A stretch of DNA of 19,433 nucleotides, taken from the NCBI GenBank assembly GCA_002506085.1, contig DAWV01000004.1:41934-61366 (forward strand), in the 5' to 3' direction. A model generated the notes under the pieces. The model ran no database searches. It was not told where the DNA came from and saw nothing but the letters and a program-made list of their open reading frames with translations. Positions 6,648-13,506 of this stretch are shown here, one piece after another (the first letter of the stretch is position 1; every line of letters starts with the position of its first letter). The stretch is from Methanocorpusculaceae archaeon UBA425. Its GTDB lineage: Archaea > Halobacteriota > Methanomicrobia > Methanomicrobiales > Methanocorpusculaceae. The translations under genes and the position numbers were made by a program.

Positions 6648-8380
6648 ATCATATAATAGAACGCCTCGCAGGTTCCATCCGTGAGTTTAAAAAAGACAGT
6701 CTCATAACGCCATTTTTTATCGCACTCGAAGTAATAATGGAAATTATCATTCCGCTGGTTCTCGCGATTCTCATCGACGATGGAATCAACGGAGGAAACA
6801 TGGATATGATTCTCCGGCTGGGTCTCATCTTAATCATCTTCGCTATCCTCTCCCTCATATTCGGCATTCTTGCCGGCAAATTCGCCGCATCCGCATCGGC
6901 AGGATTCGCACGGAACCTCCGTCACGACATGTTCCATAATGTCCAGAACTTTTCCTTTGCAAACATCGACAAATTCTCAACCTCAAGCATTGTCACCCGG
7001 CTCACCACAGACGTCACGAACATCCAGAACGCCTACCAGATGATTATCCGGGTCGCGATACGCTGTCCCCTGATGTTGATATTATCCTACCTCATGGTTG
7101 TCGGAATAAATGCACAGCTCTCAATTATCTTCCTCTTCCTGATTCCCATACTCGCCGTCGGCATGTATGTAGTCATCATTAAAGTCCAGCCCCTCTTTGA
7201 AAAGGTATTCAAAACCTTCGACCGGCTCAACAAAATCGTCCAGGAAAATCTGCGGGGAATCCGCGTTGTCAAATCCTACGTCCGGGATGAACATGAAGTG
7301 GATAAATTCAAAGACGTCTCAAAGGACATCTACAAGTACTTCTCCGGTGCCGAAAAACTTCTCGCGTTCGTGAGCCCCATGATGCAGTTCGTCGTCTACC
7401 TCGCGATTCTCCTTATATCCTGGTTCGGAGCGCAGTTCATCGTCGCAGAAACGCTGACAACGGGTCAGCTGGTCAGTCTCTTCGCATACACTATGCAGAT
7501 TCTGATGAGCCTGATGATGCTTGCGATGGTTTTTGTCATGATTGCCATGTCGCGTGCATCTGCAAAACGTATCGTCGAACTCCTCGACGAACAAAGCGAT
7601 CTGCACAATCCGGACAATCCGGTATTCACCGTCAGGAACGGGGATATCTCCTTTAGTAACGTAGACTTCAGCTACTCTGCCGATACAGACCGGAAATGTC
7701 TTCAGAAAATCAATCTCGAGATTAAATCCGGTGAAACGATAGGCATTCTTGGCGGAACCGGCAGTTCAAAGACCACGCTTATCCAGCTCATCCCCCGTCT
7801 CTACGATGCGACAGGCGGCACGGTCCGTGTAGGCGGAATCGATGTCAGAGAATACGACCTGACCGCGCTTCGAAACCAGGTCGCCGTCGTTCTGCAGAAA
7901 AACGTCCTCTTCTCCGGAACCATCAAAGAGAATCTCCGATGGGGAAATCCTGACGCAACTGACGAAGAGCTCGTCCGGGTATGTAAACTCGCCTGTGCGG
8001 ATGATTTCATCCGGAACTTCCCCGACAAGTATGATACGATGATTGAGCAGGGCGGCTCGAACATATCCGGCGGCCAGAAACAGAGACTTTGCATCGCACG
8101 AGCCCTGTTAAAGAAACCGAAGATTCTGATTCTGGACGACTCGACCAGCGCTGTTGATACGAAAACAGATGCCCGGATACGAAAAGCACTCAGAGAGGAG
8201 ATTCCGGACACTACTAAACTGATAATTGCCCAGCGCTACTCCTCGGTGGAGGATGCGGATAAAATAATCATCATGGAAAGCGGGCACATCAACGCTGTTG
8301 GAACCCACGCGGAACTCATGGCAGCCAATCCGATTTACCGGGAAGTTTACTCTTCACAAACACTGGGAGGTGAAGAATAA
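6644..8380 (+). CDS. ABC exporter subunit with degenerate ATP site (heterodimer, smaller half)
   Basis: 578 residues: about six transmembrane helices (residues 20-305) and a nucleotide-binding domain (about 335-578). Walker A is GGTGSSKT (370-377), Q-loop Q418, signature ISGGQ (474-478), and Walker B ILILDD (494-499). The catalytic glutamate position holds Asp (D499) and the H-loop histidine is Gln (Q530). These changes mark the non-hydrolysing site of heterodimeric exporters such as TM287/288, LmrCD or BmrCD. The canonical signature motif here serves the partner's active site. A GGAGG at 6632-6636 precedes the ATG. The next gene's ATG overlaps the stop by one base (TAATG). Substrate unknown; drugs, lipids or peptides are possible. 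The S375 in Walker A is common in this subfamily, to my recollection. Confidence 0.92.
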   Translation: MNHIIERLAGSIREFKKDSLITPFFIALEVIMEIIIPLVLAILIDDGINGGNMDMILRLGLILIIFAILSLIFGILAGKFAASASAGFARNLRHDMFHNVQNFSFANIDKFSTSSIVTRLTTDVTNIQNAYQMIIRVAIRCPLMLILSYLMVVGINAQLSIIFLFLIPILAVGMYVVIIKVQPLFEKVFKTFDRLNKIVQENLRGIRVVKSYVRDEHEVDKFKDVSKDIYKYFSGAEKLLAFVSPMMQFVVYLAILLISWFGAQFIVAETLTTGQLVSLFAYTMQILMSLMMLAMVFVMIAMSRASAKRIVELLDEQSDLHNPDNPVFTVRNGDISFSNVDFSYSADTDRKCLQKINLEIKSGETIGILGGTGSSKTTLIQLIPRLYDATGGTVRVGGIDVREYDLTALRNQVAVVLQKNVLFSGTIKENLRWGNPDATDEELVRVCKLACADDFIRNFPDKYDTMIEQGGSNISGGQKQRLCIARALLKKPKILILDDSTSAVDTKTDARIRKALREEIPDTTKLIIAQRYSSVEDADKIIIMESGHINAVGTHAELMAANPIYREVYSSQTLGGEE

Positions 8381-10299
8381 TGCCGCCGAATATGGGACAC
8401 GGGCCGATGGGTAACAAACGCGGCTCGATGCAGAGGGGAATAAAACCCAAAGACATGAAAAAGACCACAAAACGGCTTCTTTCCTATATGTCGGGTACAT
8501 ATAAGATTACCCTCATTATCGTTGCCGTATGCATTATCTTAAGCACACTTGCGGGGGTAATCGGGTCGCTCTTCCTCCAGGTGCTGATTGATGATTACAT
8601 CACGCCGCTTCTCGGAGTGGAAAATCCGGTCTTCACCGGTCTTCTGCAAGCCATCCTCTTTATGGGTCTTATCTACCTTGCAGGTGTTTTTGCGACACTG
8701 GTCTACAGCAGACTCATGGTCATCATTTCCCAGGGGGTCATGAAGAAAATCCGTGACGATATGTTTACCCACATGCAGAGGCTGCCCGTGAAGTACTTCG
8801 ATACCCACCAGTTCGGCGACACGATGAGTCATTACACGAACGATACGGAGACGCTTCACCAGATGCTTTCCCAGAGTGTTCCTCAGGTGTTTTCATCGGT
8901 TGTGACCATTATTTTCGTTGTCTGTGCAATGATTTACACGAGCGGGTATCTGACAATCCTGATTATGTTTATGCTCGTTCTCCTGTTCTTCGTTACAAAG
9001 AATGTCGGGGGAAAGAGTGCCTCCTATTTTATCCGGCAGCAGAAGTCCCTAGGAAAGGTGAACGGATACATTGAGGAGATGATTAACGGACAGAAGGTCG
9101 TAAAGGTCTTCTGCCATGAGGAGAAAGCAAAGATGGAGTTCGACGAGCTGAATGACGAACTCTGCGGTCATGCGACGTCTGCGAACAAGTTCGCGAATAT
9201 TTTCATGCCGATTGTGGCAAATATCGGGAATATTCAATATGTTTTAGTGGCAATCGTCGGAGGTGCCCTGGCGATAAACGGTATCGGCGGGATTACTCTC
9301 GGTGCGATTGCCGCATTTTTACAGCTGAGTAAGAGTTTCACGATGCCAATCAGTCAGGTTTCCCAGCAGCTGAGTTCTGTCGTTATGTCACTCGCCGGGG
9401 CAGAGCGGATTTTCCTGCTGATGGATGAGCCGGTCGAGGAGGATGACGGCGATGTAACTCTGGTAAATGCGAAGTATGAGGGCAATTCCCTGACGGAAAC
9501 ACCGGGATATACCGGTATCTGGGCATGGAAAGAGATGACGGAGGAGGGGCCGGTTTATACAAGGCTCGCCGGAGATGTGCAGCTCCGCAATGTAAGTTTC
9601 GGGTATTCTCCGGATAAGGAGGTTCTGCATAATGTCTCGGTTTATGCCCATCCTGGTCAGAAGGTAGCATTTGTGGGGGCGACCGGCGCCGGTAAGACGA
9701 CGATTACGAATCTGATTAACCGGTTCTATGATGTGCCTGATGGTGAGATTTTTTATGACGGGATTAGTATCCGGAGAATCAGAAAAGCCGATCTGAGACG
9801 GTCGCTCGGGGTTGTTCTGCAGGATACGAATCTGTTTACCGGAACCGTTATGCAGAATATCAGATACGGGAAACTGGATGCGACGGATGAGGAGGTCTAT
9901 GAGGCGGCACGCCTTGCCAATGCGGATGATTTCATTTCCCGGCTTCCGGATGGATATAATACGCTGCTTCACGGTGACGGGGGAAGCCTGTCCCAGGGTC
10001 AAAGGCAGCTTTTGTCGATTGCACGGGCGGCAGTCGCGAATCCTCCGGTGATGATTCTGGATGAGGCTACGTCGAGTATTGATACGAGAACGGAGGCAAT
10101 CGTTCAGGCAGGTATGGATTCCCTGATGAAGGGACGAACGGTGTTTGTAATCGCCCACCGGCTTTCAACTGTGCAGAACTCGGATATTATTATGGTGCTT
10201 GACTCGGGCAGAATTATCGAGAGAGGCAGCCATGAGAAGCTGATTGCAGAAAAAGGGACGTATTATCAGCTGTATACGGGTGCCTTCGAGCTGGAATAA
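8380..10299 (+). CDS. ABC exporter subunit with canonical ATP site (heterodimer, larger half)
   Basis: 639 residues. It begins with a Met/Gly-rich tail (MPPNMGHGPMGNKRG), then about six transmembrane helices (45-345) and a nucleotide-binding domain (about 398-639). Walker A is GATGAGKT (433-440), Q481, Walker B MILDE (558-562, catalytic E562) and H-loop H593 in IAHRLS. Its signature is LSQGQ (537-541) instead of LSGGQ, as expected for the partner of a degenerate site. Between the membrane part and ATPase lies an extra segment of about 45 residues (352-397; LTETPGYTGIWAWKEM) that I associate with the large subunit of Firmicutes-type pairs. A strong Shine-Dalgarno, GGGAGGTG at 8365-8372, precedes the ATG. 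Together with the previous subunit it forms one inner-membrane exporter. Confidence 0.93.
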   Translation: MPPNMGHGPMGNKRGSMQRGIKPKDMKKTTKRLLSYMSGTYKITLIIVAVCIILSTLAGVIGSLFLQVLIDDYITPLLGVENPVFTGLLQAILFMGLIYLAGVFATLVYSRLMVIISQGVMKKIRDDMFTHMQRLPVKYFDTHQFGDTMSHYTNDTETLHQMLSQSVPQVFSSVVTIIFVVCAMIYTSGYLTILIMFMLVLLFFVTKNVGGKSASYFIRQQKSLGKVNGYIEEMINGQKVVKVFCHEEKAKMEFDELNDELCGHATSANKFANIFMPIVANIGNIQYVLVAIVGGALAINGIGGITLGAIAAFLQLSKSFTMPISQVSQQLSSVVMSLAGAERIFLLMDEPVEEDDGDVTLVNAKYEGNSLTETPGYTGIWAWKEMTEEGPVYTRLAGDVQLRNVSFGYSPDKEVLHNVSVYAHPGQKVAFVGATGAGKTTITNLINRFYDVPDGEIFYDGISIRRIRKADLRRSLGVVLQDTNLFTGTVMQNIRYGKLDATDEEVYEAARLANADDFISRLPDGYNTLLHGDGGSLSQGQRQLLSIARAAVANPPVMILDEATSSIDTRTEAIVQAGMDSLMKGRTVFVIAHRLSTVQNSDIIMVLDSGRIIERGSHEKLIAEKGTYYQLYTGAFELE

Positions 10300-10301
10300 T
10301 A

Positions 10302-10308
10302 TTTTTTT
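10302..10308 (+). terminator. Oligo-T terminator of the exporter operon
   Basis: T7 three bases after the TAA stop of the second ABC gene. Confidence 0.55.
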
Positions 10309-10337
10309 CAGATGGGAGTTATGCGGGGTGCTCTCAA

Positions 10338-10370
10338 CCAAAATGGAGGGGGCGGTTTTCCTCCCCCCTT
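10338..10370. terminator. G/C-run inverted repeat between convergent genes
   Basis: CCAA ... GGGGG ... CCCCC ... TTGG forms a nested inverted repeat between the plus-strand exporter operon and the minus-strand small gene. It could act as a two-way terminator or mRNA 3' end structure. The pairing is imperfect (internal loops), so this is tentative. The rest of 10300-10433 shows nothing else. Confidence 0.35.
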
Positions 10371-10433
10371 GGCGAGACGGGGAAAAATCCGAAGAGCTGC
10401 ATGCTCTCCGGAATCCGACCCCCGCATATCTGG

Positions 10434-10763
10434 TTACTCACCCGGTCCGTCTGCAACCACTTCAGCAAATCCGCGGGCAATGATTCGGGCAATACAGGCA
10501 TCCCACTCGATATTGAGTGCTTTGCGCTGCTCTTCAATGATCTGCAGCTGCTTTTCTGTAATACAGATCATTACAGACTGCACCTCGTCCGATTGATAGT
10601 CAGGCAGCTCAGATTCCCCACAGCCATGGGGAAATGCTTCTTCCGCTACTTCAATACGGGAGACTTCTTCCTCATCAAAAACGTACGCTATTCCTGAAAA
10701 ATACAGAGGTTCGTCATGGGTAAACTGGGAATTATTCCGGGATACTTTGTCTATTTCTGACAT
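10434..10763 (-). CDS. Small acidic protein with possible ribbon-helix-helix C-terminus
   Basis: 109 residues from the ATG at 10763. This start is favoured because a TATA box at 10785-10792 lies about 22-29 bases upstream. A TTG at 10772 would add only three residues. I do not recognise the family. The N-terminal half is very acidic (FDEEEVSRIEVAEEAF, SELPDYQSDEVQ). The C-terminal 45 residues (SVMICITEKQLQIIEEQRKA ... ACIARIIARGFAEVV) have the strand-helix-helix look of CopG/Arc DNA-binding domains, so it may be a regulator or antitoxin-like protein. No toxin gene is adjacent. It converges on the exporter operon. DNA binding is inference only. Confidence 0.65.
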   Translation of the reverse strand: MSEIDKVSRNNSQFTHDEPLYFSGIAYVFDEEEVSRIEVAEEAFPHGCGESELPDYQSDEVQSVMICITEKQLQIIEEQRKALNIEWDACIARIIARGFAEVVADGPGE

Positions 10764-10784
10764 AATATACAATCAGCATACCGG

Positions 10785-10792
10785 AATATAAA
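10785..10792 (-). promoter_or_regulatory. TATA box of the small acidic gene
   Basis: TTTATATT on the minus strand, 22-29 bases before the ATG at 10763, implies a leaderless or nearly leaderless transcript. Confidence 0.6.
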
Positions 10793-10903
10793 TCCCGAAC
10801 CGCGCGGTCCGATAATGCCTCAGGAATGAAGAAAAATGCCGCTATCACTCAGAGAGATAGGTTACGAAAAATGGAAAGAAAAACAGATTCGGAGGAAGGG
10901 CTG

Positions 10904-11093
10904 TACGTTCGCCGTCGTATTTCGCCCCCTTTCTATGCGGGAATACGCGAAGGCTTCGCCCCGTGCTCGCGCAAAGGGGGAAGGGGGGCGCAAAACAGCG
11001 GCGGGCGTACGCGAAGGCTTCGCCCCCGGGATTCGCGTAAGGAGAGGGAAGGGGGCGCAAAACGACCGTGGGCGTACTCGAAGGCTTCGCCCC
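10904..11093 (+). repeat. Block D repeat cluster
   Basis: Block D is about 43 bases, from GGGGGCGCAAAACGACCG to CGAAGGCTTCGCCCC. Full copies lie at 10984-11026 and 11051-11093. A copy of the 3' half ends at 10962, and 10904-10931 is an inverted, diverged 5' half. The CGAAGGCTTCG ends start at 10948, 11012 and 11079, 64 and 67 bases apart. Other copies lie at 11358-11400 and 18891-18933. The two best copies (11051 and 11358) differ at two positions. All frames here carry Arg/Pro/Ser/Gly-rich text that simply follows the repeat, so I call no gene. 10800-10903, upstream of the cluster, shows nothing else. Confidence 0.8.
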
Positions 11094-11094
11094 A

Positions 11095-11327
11095 CCCCTG
11101 TCCCCTTTTCGTGCATTTCGTTGATTTCTGTGAGTTTGGTGTGGGGGACGGGGGAGGGACGATAGAGATTCTCCTATAACCCAACCTTATTGGTTTTCGT
11201 GTTTTCGTGGAAGTTTTCGTGAATTTCGTGTGATGACACGGCCATCAAAAAGAATCCCGTACACGAAACTGAAGTACATCCGGAAATCCATAACGGTAAT
11301 CCCGGGTTCACTCGAAAGCATCGCCCC
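11095..11327 (+). repeat. Composite dispersed repeat B-C-A (copy 2)
   Basis: Block B (11095-11160) holds TTTTCGTG-type words and ends TGTGGGGGACGGGGGAGGG. Block C (11191-11240) has CGTG cores at 11198, 11206, 11218 and 11227. Block A (11241-11327) runs from GGCCATCAAAAAGAATCCCG to a diverged end, CTCGAAAGCATCGCCCCG. This is the most complete plus-strand copy in the window and is flanked on both sides by block D. No open reading frame with credible composition crosses it. Confidence 0.85.
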
Positions 11328-11357
11328 GCCCCTTTCCGCATCACACCCGAAGAAGAA

Positions 11358-11400
11358 GGGGGCGCAAAACGACCGCGGGTGTACTCGAAGGCTTCGCCCC
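11358..11400 (+). repeat. Block D repeat copy
   Basis: 43 bases matching 11051-11093 at all but two positions. It lies right after composite copy 2, between it and the tRNA gene. 11401-11465 contains only A-runs, which are T-runs downstream of the tRNA on the minus strand. Confidence 0.8.
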
Positions 11401-11465
11401 GGTTTCATGCCGGGAAATCACCCTTTCAAAAAAGCATCAGCTTTCAGAAATCTCAGAATAAAAAG

Positions 11466-11550
11466 TGCGAGAGGTGGGATTCGAACCCATGAACTCCTAC
11501 AAGACTAGCCCCTGAAGCTAGCGCCGTTGACCTGGCTTGGCTACTCTCGC
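11466..11550 (-). tRNA. tRNA-Leu (anticodon CAG)
   Basis: On the minus strand the 7-bp acceptor stem is GCGAGAG/CTCTCGC with discriminator A at 11466. The anticodon stem is CTAGC/GCTAG with loop TTCAGGG, giving anticodon CAG for codon CUG. A 14-base variable arm makes it a class II tRNA, as expected for Leu. The T loop is TTCGAAT; the outermost T-stem pair is an A-C mismatch. CCA is not encoded, and no intron is present. T5 (11460-11464) and T6 (11428-11433) runs downstream are likely terminators. Confidence 0.95.
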
Positions 11551-11582
11551 TTTAAAAGTGCTCTTAAATATTAGACGTTCTT

Positions 11583-11594
11583 CTAAATATATCT
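11583..11594 (-). promoter_or_regulatory. TATA box of tRNA-Leu
   Basis: AGATATATTTAG on the minus strand, 33-44 bases before the mature tRNA 5' end, would give a short leader. It lies in the 11551-11664 gap, which otherwise shows nothing notable. Confidence 0.55.
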
Positions 11595-11664
11595 GTGGAT
11601 TTATTCTTCCCGGACACCGCGGAAATCAGGTCCGTCATCAGAGGGAAAAACGCCGCGTCGCCCG

Positions 11665-11671
11665 AAAAAAA
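11665..11671 (-). terminator. Oligo-T terminator of the acyl-CoA synthetase gene
   Basis: Seven A residues on the plus strand (T7 on the minus strand) 4 bases after the TAA stop at 11676-11678. Confidence 0.55.
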
Positions 11672-11675
11672 GAAG

Positions 11676-13364
11676 TTAGTCCGAAGGATTCTGCTCTTCG
11701 AAACGTTTCATCTCACGGTCGCGAAGTTCACCACGCTTAATCTTCCCGGAGAAAGACTTCGGCAGCTCATCCATAAACTCGATCAGTCTCGGATACTTAT
11801 AAGGAGCGGTCGTCTTCTTCACATAAGCCTGAATCTCCTTCGCGAGTTTATCCGTAGGCTTATAGCCGGAATGCAGCACAATGAACGCCTTGATAACCAT
11901 TCCGCGGATATCATCCGGAGAACCCACCACAGCGCTCTCTTTAACTGCCGGGTGCTCAAGAAGAGTCGACTCAACCTCGAACGGCGAAATACGGTAACCC
12001 GAACTCTTAATCACATCATCATTTCTGCCGACAAACCAGTAGTAGCCGTCTTCATCCAGCCGTGCCTTATCCCCGGTATAATACCAGCCGTTCTGGAACA
12101 TGGCAGCGTTTTCATCCGGATTATTCAGATACTCGCGGATAAGTCCGACCGGTCTCGGATTCAATGAAATCGCAATCTTTCCGATTTCACCCAGAGGAAC
12201 TTCCTGCCCGTCATCATCCTGAAGCTGAACGTGCCAGCCGGGCATCGGTTTGCCCATCGAACCCTGCTTGACCTCCATACCCGGAAGCGTTGCAATACAA
12301 CAGCAGGTTTCTGTCTGACCATAGCCTTCACGAATTGTCATCCCCGTCCCTTCACGCCAGATACGGATGACCTCCGGATTCAGCGGCTCTCCGGCACTCG
12401 TACATGTCCGGAGCTCGGAGAACGAGAACTTCTTCAGATCTGCGATGATAAGCATACGGTAAATAGTCGGCGGGGCGCAAAACGACGTAATGCCGTAACG
12501 CTCAATCAGCGGCAGCAGCTCAGTCGCATTGAACTTCGTCCGGTAATCGTAAACGAAGATACAGGCTCCGCAAATCCACTGACCATAGATTTTCCCCCAT
12601 CCGCATTTTGCCCATCCGGTATCCGAAACCGTGAAATGCACATCATGTTCCGTCAGATCGTGCCAGAATTTAGCCGTGACAATCTGCCCGAGCGGGTGGG
12701 CATAATCATGCAGAACCATCTTCGGATCCTTCGTGGTTCCGGAGGTAAAGTAAATCAGCATCGGATCGGTTGACAGAATCTTGCGGCCCCCTGAGCTGAC
12801 AAGTTTCGTTGAGACCGGAGCCGGATATTTAAGTTCACTCTGATAACCGATCCAGGGAGCGGGGAGTTTATCTGCCGGATTATCATCAACGACCATACGG
12901 AGCTGAAGGTGCGGGCAGTCTGTCGCGACCTCATCCACTTTTACCATATTATCGCGGTCGGTGATCACCATCTTGAATCCTCCGACCTTCATGCGGTATT
13001 CTATATCCTTAACGGTGAGCATGTGCGGAGCCGGGCTGAAGACAGCTCCGAGTTTCATGATACCGAGTACTAATATCCACCATTCCGGAACACGGGGAAG
13101 CATTAAGAGAACACGGTCGCCTTTCTGAATCCCGAACTTCATGAGAATATTTGCGGCCTCATTGGAGAGAACCATCAGATCCCAGAACGTGTATTTTCTG
13201 ACTTCGCCTGCCTGGTTTGTCCAGATCATCGCGAGGTGGTTTCGATCGCGTTTGGCCCATGCGTCGATGACATCAAACGCAAAGTTGTAATATTTCGGAA
13301 CGTCGATGGAGAAGGTCTTGTAGGTCTCGTCGTAGTTCCCGATGTTGCCTTTCTCTTCTGTCAT
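11676..13364 (-). CDS. AMP-forming acyl-CoA synthetase (MACS/acetyl-CoA synthetase-like)
   Basis: 562 residues, full length for the ANL superfamily. It activates a carboxylic acid to acyl-AMP and then acyl-CoA. Motifs: the phosphate loop TSGTTKDPK (207-215), YGQTE (348-352), YTGD (429-432), GRNDDVIKSSGYRISPFE (hinge region, 446-463), and the catalytic lysine K541 in SFSGKIKRGELRD. The TTKDPK form, in place of the commoner TTGxPK, together with WGKIYGQWICGACIFVYDY, points to medium-chain/branched-chain acyl-CoA synthetases such as the methanogen MacsA type, rather than classical acetyl-CoA synthetase (about 630-660 residues). Substrate is undecided between short branched acids, acetate and aryl acids. 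It is monocistronic. No Shine-Dalgarno is visible at the ATG, and the AT-rich promoter core lies about 35 bases upstream. Confidence 0.9.
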   Translation of the reverse strand: MTEEKGNIGNYDETYKTFSIDVPKYYNFAFDVIDAWAKRDRNHLAMIWTNQAGEVRKYTFWDLMVLSNEAANILMKFGIQKGDRVLLMLPRVPEWWILVLGIMKLGAVFSPAPHMLTVKDIEYRMKVGGFKMVITDRDNMVKVDEVATDCPHLQLRMVVDDNPADKLPAPWIGYQSELKYPAPVSTKLVSSGGRKILSTDPMLIYFTSGTTKDPKMVLHDYAHPLGQIVTAKFWHDLTEHDVHFTVSDTGWAKCGWGKIYGQWICGACIFVYDYRTKFNATELLPLIERYGITSFCAPPTIYRMLIIADLKKFSFSELRTCTSAGEPLNPEVIRIWREGTGMTIREGYGQTETCCCIATLPGMEVKQGSMGKPMPGWHVQLQDDDGQEVPLGEIGKIAISLNPRPVGLIREYLNNPDENAAMFQNGWYYTGDKARLDEDGYYWFVGRNDDVIKSSGYRISPFEVESTLLEHPAVKESAVVGSPDDIRGMVIKAFIVLHSGYKPTDKLAKEIQAYVKKTTAPYKYPRLIEFMDELPKSFSGKIKRGELRDREMKRFEEQNPSD

Positions 13365-13386
13365 GGATATATCTGTAAACGTATTG

Positions 13387-13407
13387 GCGTTATTCTTTAA
13401 TTAACGC
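13387..13407 (-). promoter_or_regulatory. Promoter with inverted repeat over the TATA box
   Basis: The perfect inverted repeat GCGTTA-(9 bases)-TAACGC encloses an AT-rich core reading TTAATTAAAG on the minus strand, about 33-43 bases before the acyl-CoA synthetase ATG. The core is a plausible TATA box. A protein bound to the repeat would cover the box. Operator function is inference. Confidence 0.45.
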
Positions 13408-13487
13408 ATGTATAAAGAAAAAATGCAGGATATCTGTTCACCCGTTCTCACCTGACGGAAACGAAAAAAGAAGAACTGCCGCATACG

Positions 13488-13494
13488 AAAAAAA
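13488..13494 (-). terminator. Oligo-T terminator of moaA
   Basis: Seven A residues on the plus strand (T7 on the minus strand) 12 bases after the moaA stop; a second run of six lies at 13464-13469. Confidence 0.55.
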
Positions 13495-13506
13495 TTAAAA
13501 GACAGA

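Noticed and set aside
6644..8380. Walker A serine in GGTGSSKT as a sign of a dead ATPase
   Set aside because: To my recollection this serine is common in the subfamily; the D499 and Q530 substitutions are the better evidence for a degenerate site.
10948..11093. Regularly spaced CGAAGGCTTCG units considered as a CRISPR array
   Set aside because: The repeated part is longer than a direct repeat with unique spacers, the intervening DNA is itself repeated, there are only three units, and no cas genes are present.
10826..11408. Several overlapping open frames of 70-117 codons on both strands, rich in Arg, Pro, Gly and Ser
   Set aside because: They follow the GC-rich repeat blocks, repeat the same peptide text at each copy (such as EGFAP or TRRLRP), and occur in several frames at once, so they are by-products of the repeats.
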